Source: Apostichopus japonicus (Eukaryota > Echinodermata > Holothuroidea > Aspidochirotida > Stichopodidae). From it: a stretch of 64,000 bases of DNA. This document shows positions 10,691-49,082 of the stretch, one piece after another. The stretch covers positions 23,964,960 through 24,028,959 of the forward strand of contig NC_092563.1 of the NCBI RefSeq assembly GCF_037975245.1. Direction: 5' to 3'. The translations under genes and the position numbers were made by a program. Position 1 is the stretch's first letter, and every line of letters starts with the position of its first letter. The notes beneath the pieces were generated by a model. The model saw nothing but the letters and a program-made list of their open reading frames with translations, did not search any database and had not been told where the DNA came from.

Positions 10691-12220
10691 CGATCAGGTC
10701 AATAGCCACAACTATATAAACATGAGAACGACGAAACACCTTATTGATAGGAACAGGAACCCCGGGACAGAACGAAATAAATTACTATCAGGTCCAAGCC
10801 TTTACTACCTGGTTCAGAAATTTGAAGTAATCAGTAACATCATACTCCATTTTCAGTATCATTATATTTGAAGTATAGGAAGGGAGGCAAAACTGCATAA
10901 GTATTCTTTCATAGTTTCATCATATGTTGATATTCACTTCTCTCTTGATGTGTTTAAGTGTAAAATTTGGTCAAAATTTGTTACTATTCCTGTCTGGAAA
11001 AAGTTTTGATCAACTACGTTCGTTTACCTTTACATATGTTGACTGTACTATAATGTAAGCAACTTTTCCCAGCATTGCGTGCTTGCATAACCTACTTTCA
11101 ATGTGCACAACATAACTTGACCTTTGTACTCTTGAACGGTCTCCAGAAAGTTGAACAGAGCTTTTCCATACTTGAAAGAATCAAGCAACATGTATGCGAT
11201 TGGTAAAATTAAACAATAGACATAACCATTTGATTAATCTGTAAATAGCATGGACCTCCTGGAGCGCTAGCCTTAGTGCACAGCAATGAAAAAGCACAGG
11301 TTGAACAAGTATGATATCGCGGTGCCCTATACTGTAAGTGCATAAATTTCTTGTACTTAAGACACTTTTGGTTTGCAAACTTTGCAGTAAATTTTCTCCC
11401 ATGGCTTAACTGTAGCAATTTTATGCAGATATATCCCCCAAAAATGCTTTAAGGAATTCTTCAATCACTTTTCATGAGTAATTCATTCAATGAGTCATTG
11501 TACTGGTTGGCTTGAAAGGCTGTAGAGTTGCACACTTGCAAGTTACCAAACTTTTTCATAGATCACTTAAACACATCATCAGGGGAAAACATCACATGTG
11601 ATGCTTTTGCAAAAGCAATTTTAGGATATTAGTAAATATAAAGATGTAATCTTGCAGAGTAAATCAGTTTCACATGCTAAACAAACAAACACTTGTTTAC
11701 AGTCTTACCATACAGTATATACTGTACGTGACATGTAGTATAACAAGGCTTATGAATGCCTCCTTGTATAGGCCTAGTTTGGTTTAAGATTGATTGCGTA
11801 ATGAAAATATACCTGAAAGATTGATTGTAATTAACAAACATTTACGAGGAGGGAAATTTTTGGCTTCCCATCACTACTGACTTCACTTTAATATAAAAAA
11901 TTAATATAAAATATCTGTAAGTGCTTGATATTTTCAATGAGTGAAAAAATCTAGGAGGATGTTCTATTTTGATTAGTTGCAATCTTGTTTAGTACTGCAG
12001 CCAGGAGGTTTAGTAAAAATAGTCAGAAATCTAAGAACCAATGCAAGCTCAATCACACACCTTTCTAGAAAAGGCATACATCATGTGACAACCTTTCTAA
12101 TTCTGCTAGATTTGTATGATTATCTTGTAATTTAAAATTAATTCAACAAGGGAAAACCAACCAGGAAGTTTAAAAAACACTGCAACGACAAATATTTTAT
12201 GGGTACAAAATGATTCATGA
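10691..12220. other. Intergenic or 5' intronic DNA, nothing recognised
   Basis: AT-rich, no conserved protein segment in any frame and no tRNA-like or TIR structure seen. Confidence 0.45.
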
Positions 12221-12224
12221 TGTA

Positions 12225-12965
12225 GTACTGTAAGTACAGTATATATGAAGGTTGTGTTCATTGATATACAGCATGTCATTAGCAGTTAAATTGTTAAATG
12301 AGCTGAGGAGCATTTAGATCTTCTGAGATCAGGATGTGTACTAAAGAGTAGACTACTATCACAGTTACAACCAGGCCTTACTTTTTGGTTGTCCCAACAA
12401 CAGATTTGGTTTTACGAGAAATTGTTGCAGAATAAAAAAAAAAAAAGGAAGACCAATGTGCACACTGTAGGAGAGATGTGTAGGTTTGGTGTATAGAACA
12501 CCAGCTATGATGGTCAGTAAACTGCAAGTGGATCAAAATTGAAATATGTGGCTAAGTGTGTTGGATTGATATATATATAGCTACTTTATGTCTGTTTGAT
12601 ACTTAGCTACAGGTTGTATATTCATTGAATTAGTATGAACAAGATTCATCATGTAATTTTATATGTTTCAGTGTTTCATATTTAGACGTTTATATTTTGT
12701 AAATGTTTGTTAGCTACTCCAAGCTTCCTGTGGGCACTCCTCAGTCTCTTTCTCTTTAATTTATCATGTTTTATGTGTTATTATGTTGTTTATTTCAAAA
12801 GTGACTAAAATGAAGTTCTTTGAATGAAAAAAAAGAGAGATATAATAAAGTAAATATGAAGGTTGTGTTCTCTGATGGAAAGCTTCTCATTGACAGTTAA
12901 TGGGCCATTATCCTATGTACAAGGAGCAGAAGTTTACACATACTGAGATCAGAATGTGTACACAA
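12225..12965 (+). repeat. Diverged direct repeat pair
   Basis: Segments at about 12238-12345 and 12855-12965 both begin ATATGAAGGTTGTGTTC, continue with a CAGTTAA...TGAGATCAGRATGTGTAC pattern and have insertions or deletions between. Probably an old tandem duplication or two copies of one repeat. Confidence 0.6.
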
Positions 12966-13019
12966 ATAATTCTGTACTGAAATTACATTAAAGTTACAAA
13001 ATACATATAAATAAATTAT

Positions 13020-13275
13020 GATTTACTACAGCCACTGTACACACTGTTGACTATATTACTACAGCTATTGTACAGTGTGTTTAATTAATATGTAGCTACT
13101 GTACACTTGTTGACCACATGTACAGTACTGTACAGTAGTTTCTGTGTGTTGTGTTAATATTTAGCAACTGTATGTCGTACACTTACACAGCTATTTTGGG
13201 AATTTGATACGTACAGTAGCTGTTGTATTTTGTGCTATTTTGTAGCTATTGTTTGTTGAATTAATATTGTAGTCT
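13020..13275. repeat. Degenerate TAGCTACTGTACA-type tandem repeat
   Basis: Irregular reiteration of TACAGCTATTGTACA, TAGCTACTGTACAC, TAGCAACTGTA and CAGTAGCTGTTGTA at roughly 45-60 bp spacing. No coding potential. Confidence 0.55.
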
Positions 13276-16200
13276 GTGAAAGGTTATCGATATAGCTCCC
13301 AAATATGCTAGAAAGTTAAGTTATGGTCATTGATGTTCAAATTTCAACAAGGGTTGCTTCCCTTTCTTAATAGATTTTAACTCACTGAGACATATAATGA
13401 TCTCATTAAAGCAATCTCTCAGAGTCTGGTAATGATCGTTAAGGCCAGACAGAGTACTACCTACTGTAGGAAGGCACTTTTAAAACCTATCGCAAGGGTT
13501 AACGTGCTAAATACTTTGGTGGCAATCCTGTTGAACATTGAACTCTTCCTCTGATGTTTCCCATCAGAGACCTCAATTCTCGTTAATTCTCTGTGATTCA
13601 TGAGGCATTCGGATTATTAGCTTGAAGCATTGATCTTCAGAAGGTCATTATATTTATGATCGTCTCTAGAAGGGAGAGATTTTATCGCAAAAACATACTT
13701 CATAGCTTAGAGGCATTGGAGGCCTCCACATTCTGACATGTTTGTTTTTGGTGGAACCTTTTGAAGTACTTTCATTGATTTTCTTAGTTTTATTATTTTT
13801 CGACATAGAATCAATAGTCTTGCCGTTATGATTTTCAGCTATTTCGGTATTTTTCAACAACATTCTATTACACAGGTATGCATCTTATAGTAAATGTACA
13901 ACTTGTAAAAGGCTATGGTTTTTCACGTCTTTTTCTGTTTTGTGGAAATCCTGAATTGCAAATTCAGTGAGGCATGTTGCATTATGCTTGGTGAAATTTA
14001 TATATTAATTAATACTTACTTAAGTAATACTTAATACTTAAATAATGCAGTATTGAAACCTCATATCTTGTACATAACCTTAGTGAAATGAAATTAATTT
14101 GCCTAAGTTTGATTTTGTTTTGCAAATTTATGCAATTTCTTTGTGCCCTATCCATCATGTTTGCTTGATATGTATCTGTTGTTCCATAATATCTCTCTAT
14201 CGTCATAGTCCACAAAATTCTAAGACTTTCAGTGATCAAAGCCTAACTTGTAAAATATTTGTTGTTGAAGTCCGATCATGCTGTTCTTTGTTACATGCTC
14301 CAACTTTGGGTATACCCATACTGACATCCTGATCTTATCTTCAAATTCAATGCTGGCAGGTATAATCATATAACAACAAAATTAACAAGTTTGGTAATTA
14401 ATTGAAACTAAAATTAGATTCAATAATTTAATAATATTAAATAACTTGGCCTTGGCTTTAGTATGCAGCATGTATGTATTTAAAGGACAGTGTCATCAAG
14501 GAAAGGAAAGGAAACCATTTTAGTAATTTACAAAACACAATAATATTCATCACCATGACGACAGGTACTGTACTGTATTAGTGAAGGAACTACCAAGCAG
14601 CTCCAATACACAGAAAGAAACATATACACTGTATTCTATCATCCCTACATAAGAATGTTGTATTCCTGAGGTGAGATAATTTTAAACTTGATTTTGTCAT
14701 CCTGGGTAAAAATACACTACTTGAGCTGCTACCAACTGTATCTTCAGGGTTGGCAATGGGGCTCTCCAGCATCAGTGTTAAGATGTGTGTCATCTGTACT
14801 GTCAAACGATCTCTGAATTGAGGTAACACAATCACATAACGAGAGCTTACAAACTGTGAACTTGCAGACAGACACGCACAGTGATTCCAGGCTGGTGCAG
14901 TTCCACCGAATGAAAAGACATGCGTTAAGATGTTTCGAACAGTAAGCTTGACTGGAAACTTCAAAAATATGTTTCAAAAGATGTCTTCCAAACATACTGT
15001 CGCAAGATATGAAACTATTGTTGCTACATTGTAAACAAACTTTAGTGGTGGTATTTAGTTAGTCCCACTTTCAGGTTTAGTGCTATTAGTTTTGCTGACA
15101 TTTTAGCTAAAGGCCTGGTATTTGTAGAGTAAACAATTCCATGTTAAATAAATGATTTCCAAACTGTTTAATTGTGTCCTTTTTAAACTATTTCAGTTTA
15201 AAAGATTAGATTTTGATATAAGACTATCATGTGTGAAATTATGTGATTTGAACGGAAAAGTCCTGTATACTTTACAGTTCAAAAGTTGTCAAACTGAAAG
15301 TGGATGGTGTAGTGGGCATTGAGGAAGGGTGTACCATAAAGTAGGGTAAATCAATAACACAGTAGAGTATATCACATGTGGGAGTGAGGTAAGTATCCCT
15401 ATGGATTGCCTACAAGTTTGAAATTAAATGGCATGTACAAGCCTCCTTAGATTTGATCCATCTATCCAAACACGATGGGAGAGCCTACTGTCATCTTGGT
15501 CATCTTCACTTCTTATTCTTCTGTCGTGCCGGCTTCCCAGTCACATTCGATTTAAAGTAGCACGCTTAAAAGGAAACCACATCTGGTAGAAAATTATAAC
15601 AAGAGTTCAGTTGGAAATTATATTTATTCGTAGATGTTTCATCACAATCCTATTGAATGCAGACCTGTACGAATAATGCAATAAAAATAATTTAACAAAA
15701 TCTCAACTGATTTAAATCAGAATTGAGATAATATTTCCTGGGGGTTCTGACTCACATTTATATAAATATGTGAGAAGTAAAAATTTTTGATAGCAGATTT
15801 CAAGGAGATAGATATCAGCTAACCTTATTTCTTGATGTATTTATGTTAAGTGCTCCTTTAAATTGATGTTGTCTTCTTTGTGTCTCGCTGCTGCGATGGT
15901 TTGCCTCAGTCACCTTGGCTTATGAGTCATACCTATAACTCTATTTGGGGTACATGGTTAATAGCTAAGATTAATGGTTGCATTAGCAAAGCACGACAGT
16001 GGCAGTTGAACCAAGAGGCAGCTGATCTAATTTTAGGAGGGAGATTTTTTATGGACAAGTATTTAAAAAGGCACAGAAACTGATGACATATTTGCATTTA
16101 TTTGGATGGAAGTTTGGCTGTGCCTGAAAGGTGTTGAGCACAGGGTATGTAAAACATTGGTTTTACAGAACTGAACCTTTTCATTTGTTAATGGTGCTCA

Positions 16201-16820
16201 TCTGCGAGGGTCACATAGACTTTTTTGATCAAATACGGGGAAATGTACAGATTTACTTTAAGTGCTGGCATTGGTTCTTGTTAGTTCAAGTTCATCATAT
16301 TTGGTTAGTTTTAATGGATTCTGCACTGTGCTGTTGAGTGTAGAACTATGGGTAGTTATGGGTTAATTGATAAATGCCAAGTATTTGCTTAGTTCTTACT
16401 ATAATTTTGGAATTAACATGTGTGAAATTGTATGTTATGTATGAATTATACATGGAAATAACTAGCCTTTCACTTTCTCATTGATCTCGTCTATAAACGA
16501 GTAAGTGATTAGCACAGATTTATAGGCTAGGTAGATGAGAAAGTGGACTATTAAAGTTGAGACAGGTAAGTTTAATAGCTGGTAAATATCTAAAGTAGGA
16601 CATTTAGATGTATTCTTTATGATTAAAGCCTCCATATTTTCTCCATATTGTTTACATTTTGTCTTCTGACCTGAATGCATTATAGATTGTCCATCAACTA
16701 AATGCATTTTACATTTTTTAGTTTTGATGATAATGTTAACCTTTGCATTCATGTATGAGTGGGTGTGTGTGCATTTGTGATGCCCAGCTTGTAAACACAA
16801 TGTCTGAAGAAGGGAAGGTC
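13276..16820. other. Non-coding stretch upstream of CCDC102A
   Basis: Several open frames of 60-125 codons occur (for example 14590-14964 minus), but none has recognisable composition, homology or splice context. No structured repeat was seen beyond short A/T tracts. Confidence 0.45.
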
Positions 16821-16859
16821 GGACCAATTAAGTGTTTGGTGTGAGGTACCACATTGAGT

Positions 16860-17480
16860 ATACAAAGCCTATCAGCTCTAGTGGAGGTCAAAGGTCATTG
16901 GGGTCACCAGGGGTCAAATTGTGAAAACCTTGTAATGCGATATATCTCAAGAAGAGAAGCTTGGACAGTCCTCATATTTGGTGTGTAGAAGAACTACAGT
17001 GAGTAAAAGAAGCCTATTGTTTTTGGTGGAGGTCAAAGGTCATTTGGGGTCATCAGAGGTCAAATTGGGAAAACCTTGTAAACATGATATTGTGAGAAGG
17101 GAACCTTTGACAGATCTCATATTGGTTTGTAGATGTACCATATCAAATTTCAGGAGCCTATCATAGCTTTTGGTGGAGGTAAAAGACAAATGCCAAACAT
17201 ATACTTCACTCTCTACACTAACACACCTTCCTAAACATAATATGGCAAGGGAAGCTTGGACAGATCGCATATTTGGTATGTAATTGTACCACATTGAGTA
17301 CAAATAGCCTATGGTTGTGGGCGGAGCCTGCAGAGGTCAATGGTCGTTTGAGTTAACCAAGGGTCAATTTGTGTAAACCATGTTTTACACAATATTTCAA
17401 CAAGGACAGATGTCATGTTTAGTATGTTGATGAATCTATCACTTTAGTACAAGAAGCCTGTTGTTGAGGTCAATGGTCAT
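16860..17480 (+). repeat. Tandem repeat of AGGTCAAAGGTCA-containing units (array A)
   Basis: About four degenerate units of roughly 140-160 bp, each with the order: CCTAT...GGTGGAGGTCAAAGGTCATT, GGGGTCAYCAGRGGTCAAAT, AAAACCTTGTAA, GGGAAGCTTGGACAG, ATATTTGGTRTGTA. The AGGTCAAAGGTCA word is a perfect DR1 nuclear-receptor half-site pair. A GTGTGTG-containing head lies at about 16760-16800. The same family recurs at 19590-20050. Confidence 0.8.
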
Positions 17481-17997
17481 TTCAGGACAGCCTGTGTCAT
17501 TGTGAATTTATTGTTTGTCAGAACAAACTGTTTCTAATGTATTACTAAGATCAAGTATGTTGTACACCCACACTATATATTACGTCAGATTTATGAAGAA
17601 AACTGCTCATGTTACATCATCGAAACCACAATGCATTTTTGCATTCTAGTTAGATATTTAATTGCAGTTAAAATGAGATGTGTGTGGATCTTAAATGATC
17701 TCACAAGCCATTAATGTAGTTGGATTCCAATCTGCCTACAAGAGCACTGGTAGATTTATCTTACAATACCCAGTGTTGTGCCATTGTTATTTCGGTATTT
17801 GATTTATTAACACAGACAGGGTGTTATATTCATTTTAAACATTCGCCGTATAGTCATATGTATATTAAACAAGTTCAAGGGCTCGGAAATATGTAAAGCA
17901 GCCAAAAGGACTCTCCATCTCTCATTAATCAAAGCTGTGACAGTGGATTTTTACTTATTCCCATTCATGGTATTTCTCTATGCCTTTAATTTTACAG

Positions 17998-44360
<26,363 letters not shown>

Positions 44361-46240
44361 GTAAGGTTTGAGCAAAACCATTCAACAGTTTAGTGCAATA
44401 TATGATTGGAGAGGCTTCATAATTCTATCCTACTGGATAAAACAGACCAGAGACTTCCAGTGACTCGCCAGGTTTTGTACCATTTTGTATAAGTTACTTA
44501 TTTGAAAACCGCAATGCTGCTCTGTTAATATATTATATCATTTTCTATTTGTGTTTTGTTATCACATGAGTCTTCTATTTACGGAAATTTTATTTTCTGA
44601 CATGGTGGAGCTTGAATGGGTAACATCTACCATGAGGCCATGATCAAATGTGGCATTTTCTAAATGTAAAGGAAATGGTCCTTCCCCTATCCTCCCCACA
44701 TCCTTAAATCCACTCCATCGCCAACCCCCCACCCCCCCCCCCCCAATTTGCACCGCCTCCCTGTTAATGGGAAATGTTTCCTGATTTAAGTACATGCAGT
44801 AGAACTGGAGTTATCTGGACAGGTTGGGACTGGAGGTGGTCCAGCTATTGAGAAACAGCTGAATGATCCAGTTTCTGATTATTGAAAAACAGCTGAACGA
44901 TCCAGTTTCGAGATATTGAGAAATAACTGAATGATCCAGTTTTGTAGAAGGGCATTGAGAAACAGCTGCATTATCCAGTTTCTGGATATTGAGAAACAGC
45001 TGAATGATCCAGTTTCATAAAGATATTGAGAAACAGCTGAATGATCCAGTTTCATATAAAGATATTAAGAAACAGCTGAATGATCCAGTCCCAGATATTG
45101 AGAAACAGCTGAATGATCCAGTTTCATATAAGAATATTGAGAAACAGCTGAATGATCCAGTTTCATATAAGAATATTGAGAAACAGCTGAATGATTCAGT
45201 TTCATATAAGAATATTAAGAAATAGCTGAATGAAACAGTTCCATATAAAGATATTGAGAAAGAGCTGAATGATCCAGTCCCAGATATTGAGAAACAGCTG
45301 AATGATCCAGTTTCATATAAGGATATTAAGAAATAGCCGAATGAACCAGTTTCTGATTACTGAGAAATGAATGATCCAGTTTCATATCTATAGTGTAGTA
45401 GGTAGCTATTATCATAGTGGATTGTACATGGTGTACAGTGTATTTCACTCTCTGATATAGTGTACTGTATAGTGTTTCTGCATTTTACTGGTTGTATCAA
45501 TTGCAAATGTACTATTAAAAGTGCATGATCAGTATTATGTAATAATGGATAGAGATGTTGTAATGGATGAATTTCCGTGGCGGATAATCCATGACCTTGA
45601 TAACCAAAGGTTTCGTTTTATTTTCTGATGTTAAGTTATTGCCAAATGAAATAGTTAAGCGTAGTAAGTTGCTGCCACAAATCTTCACGGATGTGAATAG
45701 AAAATATCTCAACTGTGATATATAACAAAAGGGGAAAATGGTTCCTGCTCCTCTTGTGTAATTAGTATGTTAAGGGTGATAATTAATAAGGATCATTTTT
45801 GATTTTTCGTCTTCAAATAAAGAAATGAAATAAGCTTGATTCATTGCGACACTTTCCAAAGTGGTCAGGATGTAAACAGATTTCAGATTTCTTTTTTTTT
45901 ATATGTGACATTTGTCTGGTTTTTATATAGTGTTCTCACCTCAAGATACCAGTCATCTGAATCCCTCACATTCAAATGATCTGTTTTACTTCTCATCCTC
46001 AACATTTAATCAGAGCTTTAATGCCGTTCCTTGAGTATCAGTACTCGTATGGTTTCTGTTACAAATACACAGACCGGGATTAATTTTGACATTTAAAACT
46101 AGGTATGAGAAAGGTCAGAAAAATATAAAAGGTGAAATAATAGAGCTCTAGTTTGTCTGAATATTCTCAATTATTGGTGGTTAACCTTTACAGCTTGAAT
46201 GTATGTCTTGTGATATAATAAAGAATGAGTTACAGGTGTG
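44361..46240 (+). other. CCDC102A 3' UTR (probable)
   Basis: AATAAA hexamers at 45816-45821 and 46217-46222 are candidate poly(A) signals. It contains the 39-bp minisatellite at 44845-45390 and a poly-C tract at about 44727-44743. No gene recognised. Confidence 0.45.
44845..45390 (+). repeat. 39-bp minisatellite with open frame, downstream of CCDC102A stop
   Basis: About 14 variant copies of GATATTGAGAAACAGCTGAA-TGATCCAGTTTCATATAAA. Core units are 39 bp (13 codons) with some shortened or truncated, so 45004-45225 reads as a repeated DIEKQLNDPVSYK peptide. No splice site or upstream exon supports translation. Confidence 0.9.
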
Positions 46241-47915
46241 TACTAGATAATAACAGAGAAAGCTGTATAATACCACTGTGATCAGAGCTAAAAATACTTG
46301 GTTTGGTGAGAAAGAAATGCTTTCATGATCAAACATTCCATTAGTATACTAGCACTTTGCCTCTCTCCCATTGTAGAAGTTAAATTAATCTTGGTGGATT
46401 TTTTATGGTTTTGCTGTAGTCATAAACAAATCAATGATTTTCTCTAAATGATAAGTGAACTACAAAAAGGAGAAGGGGGGGGGGGGGATCAGTTATTTTT
46501 TCTAGTATGTTTGCTAGACCTCTGCAAAATGGAATAATAATATGGAGGGGAAAACTTGCAATATTATTGGGACCAAAGTTTTATCCTGCTTTTTATGTGG
46601 GCAAAAGTTTGCTGTGAAGTTTGACCTGCACTTTTTGAAAAGCTTGTGAAATCTTTTTTTGGCTATTGGTGACTAGTTTAAGTCTCTATTACCGATTAGG
46701 TGACGGTATCGCATATTTTACTGATAGCATATTTTATGGTAAAGATATGAATTAGTAAAGTTTGGTGAAATTAATGAATTTGTCCTCTGGTTATCAGGAG
46801 AGTGATTAACATCATTGAAAGATCAACTAATTGCTATCTTTGTCATTTGTTCTAATGCATCAGTCACTTAATAACTAAAGGTAAGTAACCTTTCAACTAG
46901 CAGTGTTCAAGCATATAGATAGAGTAATATGACACTCAGTGTGATGGTATAACACACTGTACAACATTAGTAGCACCTGTAGGGTCAAGAAGTTAAGTAT
47001 ATGATGAAATTGACTGAGAAAATTTGTGGCAGGGTATGGAGTAGAAATTGACCATGGTGAGGGCGGGGGGGGGGGGGGATCTATCGTAATTTTGTGAAAT
47101 GGGTCTACATACCTCTACATATCATCACTCTGTGTTGTAGTAAGTGTGGCACGTGCGAGCTTTCCTAGTGATGAAGGTATTCCACAGACCACATGTATTC
47201 ATCATGAGGTGTGAGAAGTTTGTGTTGTGAATACAGTTCTCAACAATCCGTTCACCTTTAATTTCAGCAATTCCGTCATTTTCCTTTGTACTTATAAGCA
47301 TTTGCCTTTTCTTTTTTATTAATTGTATATATTGTTTTTTTTTGTTTTTTTATATGACCAAAGTTTCTTTTCATTTATGGTCCAAGTCTCAACCCTTGTT
47401 GGTAAAGTATTCATGTACGTAAGACTTCAAACTTTCATTGCTTATAAATGCTCACGAAATCATTCAAAAGAATAGTATTTTCTCAATTTTTTTTTATTTA
47501 TATATTTTGGTATAAAGTTTGTTTCGTTTAATTTCATCCCAGCTATGCCATGTATAATAATTTTTGTTTTTGTAAGGAATTTCATATTGAGTATTAAAAT
47601 ACCATCTTCTCTTATAAAAATGTATTTTGTGGCGTCACAGGCCTTGACGAAAGTGAAAGTGTGTTTGTACTACTGCCTATCCCTATTTTCTCCCTTTTCC
47701 TTCTACACAAGGTGTATCATAGATATTACTTTTCCTTTAGTTACTCACAGTTAAAATATGAAAGTAAATCAGATTCATTTACAGTATGTGTTGAACAGTA
47801 TGTCTCTTTCACTCTCATTCAGAGAGTAGGGAGAAAAGGCAGCTAGCTTTGATAAGATCCTGAAAACTTTACGGGCTAAATCATTTCCATCAATATATAT
47901 GCACATATATAGTTT
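46241..47915. other. Intergenic, no gene seen
   Basis: AT-rich, with G-runs at about 46476-46489 and 47066-47079 and T-runs at about 47335-47350 and 47488-47500. Open frames at 47545-47846 lack recognisable content. Confidence 0.45.
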
Positions 47916-47933
47916 CTTGTCTAGCTTGCGAGT

Positions 47934-48140
47934 CACTTCGCCCAACAACCATTTCGCCCAACCAGCCTGGTCATTTCGCCCAACCGCGTTGGTCATTTCG
48001 CCCAACCAGCATGGTCAGTTCGCCCAACCGTGTTGGTCATTTCGCCCAACCGTGTTGGTCATTTCGCCCAACCGTGTTGGTCATTTCGCCCAACCGTGTT
48101 GGTCATTTCGCCCAACCGTGTTGGTCATTTCGCCCAACCA
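47934..48140 (+). repeat. Left arm of foldback element, 22-bp tandem array
   Basis: Unit TTCGCCCAACCGTGTTGGTCAT (read as 20 + AT). The last five or six copies are identical with the GTGTT spacer; outer copies carry AGCCT, GCGTT or AGCAT. It reads through as an open frame, which is a by-product. Confidence 0.93.
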
Positions 48141-48464
48141 TATTTTTACTAATATTCAGTCAGAATAATATTACTTTTTCTATTCCACCAGTTCAATTTG
48201 ATTTATTTTGGGTAAGGTTACTTCGTAATAGGTAAATAAAGTGAGGTCCGCTCGATATCGATCGGAGTCTGAGCAGTTATTTCGGGTATAATGGGAGGAT
48301 TACCTATCAAACCTAACCCCTAAAATACTGGTCCATCCTACTGTCTAACAATTCCGGAACGTTAAGTGAAAAACAATATATATATAAAACCCGTCCGTAA
48401 TATTTATCAATGTAACCACATATGTAATCACATATGTAGGCCTAATCAATTTAACCACGACTTC

Positions 48465-48770
48465 AAGTTTCCTTAATACTCGGTTCGTATCCCGTAACGT
48501 TAACAATTCCCGACCGTTTACTATCAAACCTATCAAACCTAACCCCTAAAACACTGATCCATCCTCAAGATTCCTTAATATTCGGTTCGTATTCTGTAAC
48601 GTTTCCTTACTAAAGTTATACAAAGAAAAGGACTTCAAGTTTCCTTAATATTCCTTAATATTCGAACGTTTACTATCAAACCTAACCCCCAACACACTGA
48701 TCGGTCCTCAAGTTTCCTTAATATTCGGTTCGTATCCTGTAACTTTAACAATTCCCGAACGTTTACTTTT
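48465..48770. repeat. Core repeats of the foldback element
   Basis: Four imperfect reiterations of CAAGTTTCCTTAATATTCGG, GTATCCTGTAACGTT, CCCGAACGTTTACTATCAAA and CCTAACCCCTAAAACACTGA at about 48297-48770, with truncated copies. No ORF. Confidence 0.75.
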
Positions 48771-48791
48771 CAAGTATCATATTTAATCAAG

Positions 48792-48986
48792 GTTGGGCGA
48801 AATGACCAGGCTGGTTGGGCGAAATGACCAGGCTGGTTGGGCGAAATGACCAGGCTGGTTGGGCGAAATGACCAGGCTGGTTGGCCGAAATGACCAGGCT
48901 GGTTGGGCGAAATGACCAGGCTGGTTGGGCGAAATGGTAAGGTTGGGCAAAATGGCAGTTGGGCGAAATGGTTGTTGGGCGAAGTG
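48792..48986 (-). repeat. Right arm of foldback element, 22-bp tandem array
   Basis: Same unit in reverse, but its inner copies are uniform for the AGCCT spacer (GGTTGGGCGAAATGACCAGG). One copy has GGCCGAA in place of GGGCGAA. Outer copies are shorter and degenerate like the outer left copies. Confidence 0.93.
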
Positions 48987-49002
48987 TCCTGCTTCCCTTG
49001 TC

Positions 49003-49036
<34 letters not shown>

Positions 49037-49082
49037 TATATATGTATATCTATATAATATATATCTATATATATATATATAT
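49003..49082. repeat. (TA)n microsatellite
   Basis: TATATATA tract with interspersed TG, AC and TC, directly abutting the foldback element's right flank. Confidence 0.9.

Larger units (their letters stand above)
47924..48996. mobile_element. Foldback-type element: inverted arrays of a 22-bp repeat
   Basis: The left arm (about 47934-48140) has ten TTCGCCCAAC units spaced mostly 22 bp. The right arm (about 48792-48986) has ten units in opposite orientation (GTTGGGCGAA). Outer ends share CACTTCGCCCAACAACCATT. The 8-bp word CTTGTCTA flanks both sides (47916-47923, 48997-49004), a plausible target duplication. The middle (48141-48791) has TCCTTAATATTCGGTTCGTA reiterations and no transposase. Architecture matches foldback elements such as Drosophila FB and sea urchin TU; membership is inference. 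Confidence 0.8.

Noticed and set aside
14590-14964. 124-codon minus-strand open frame
   Set aside because: No recognisable motif, no splice-site context and a Cys/Ser/Phe-rich composition typical of chance frames.
47931-48140. CRISPR-like array of TTCGCCCAAC repeats
   Set aside because: Units are 22 bp with nearly identical spacers and a mirrored partner array at 48.8 kb. The context is animal intergenic DNA, so this is a foldback element arm.
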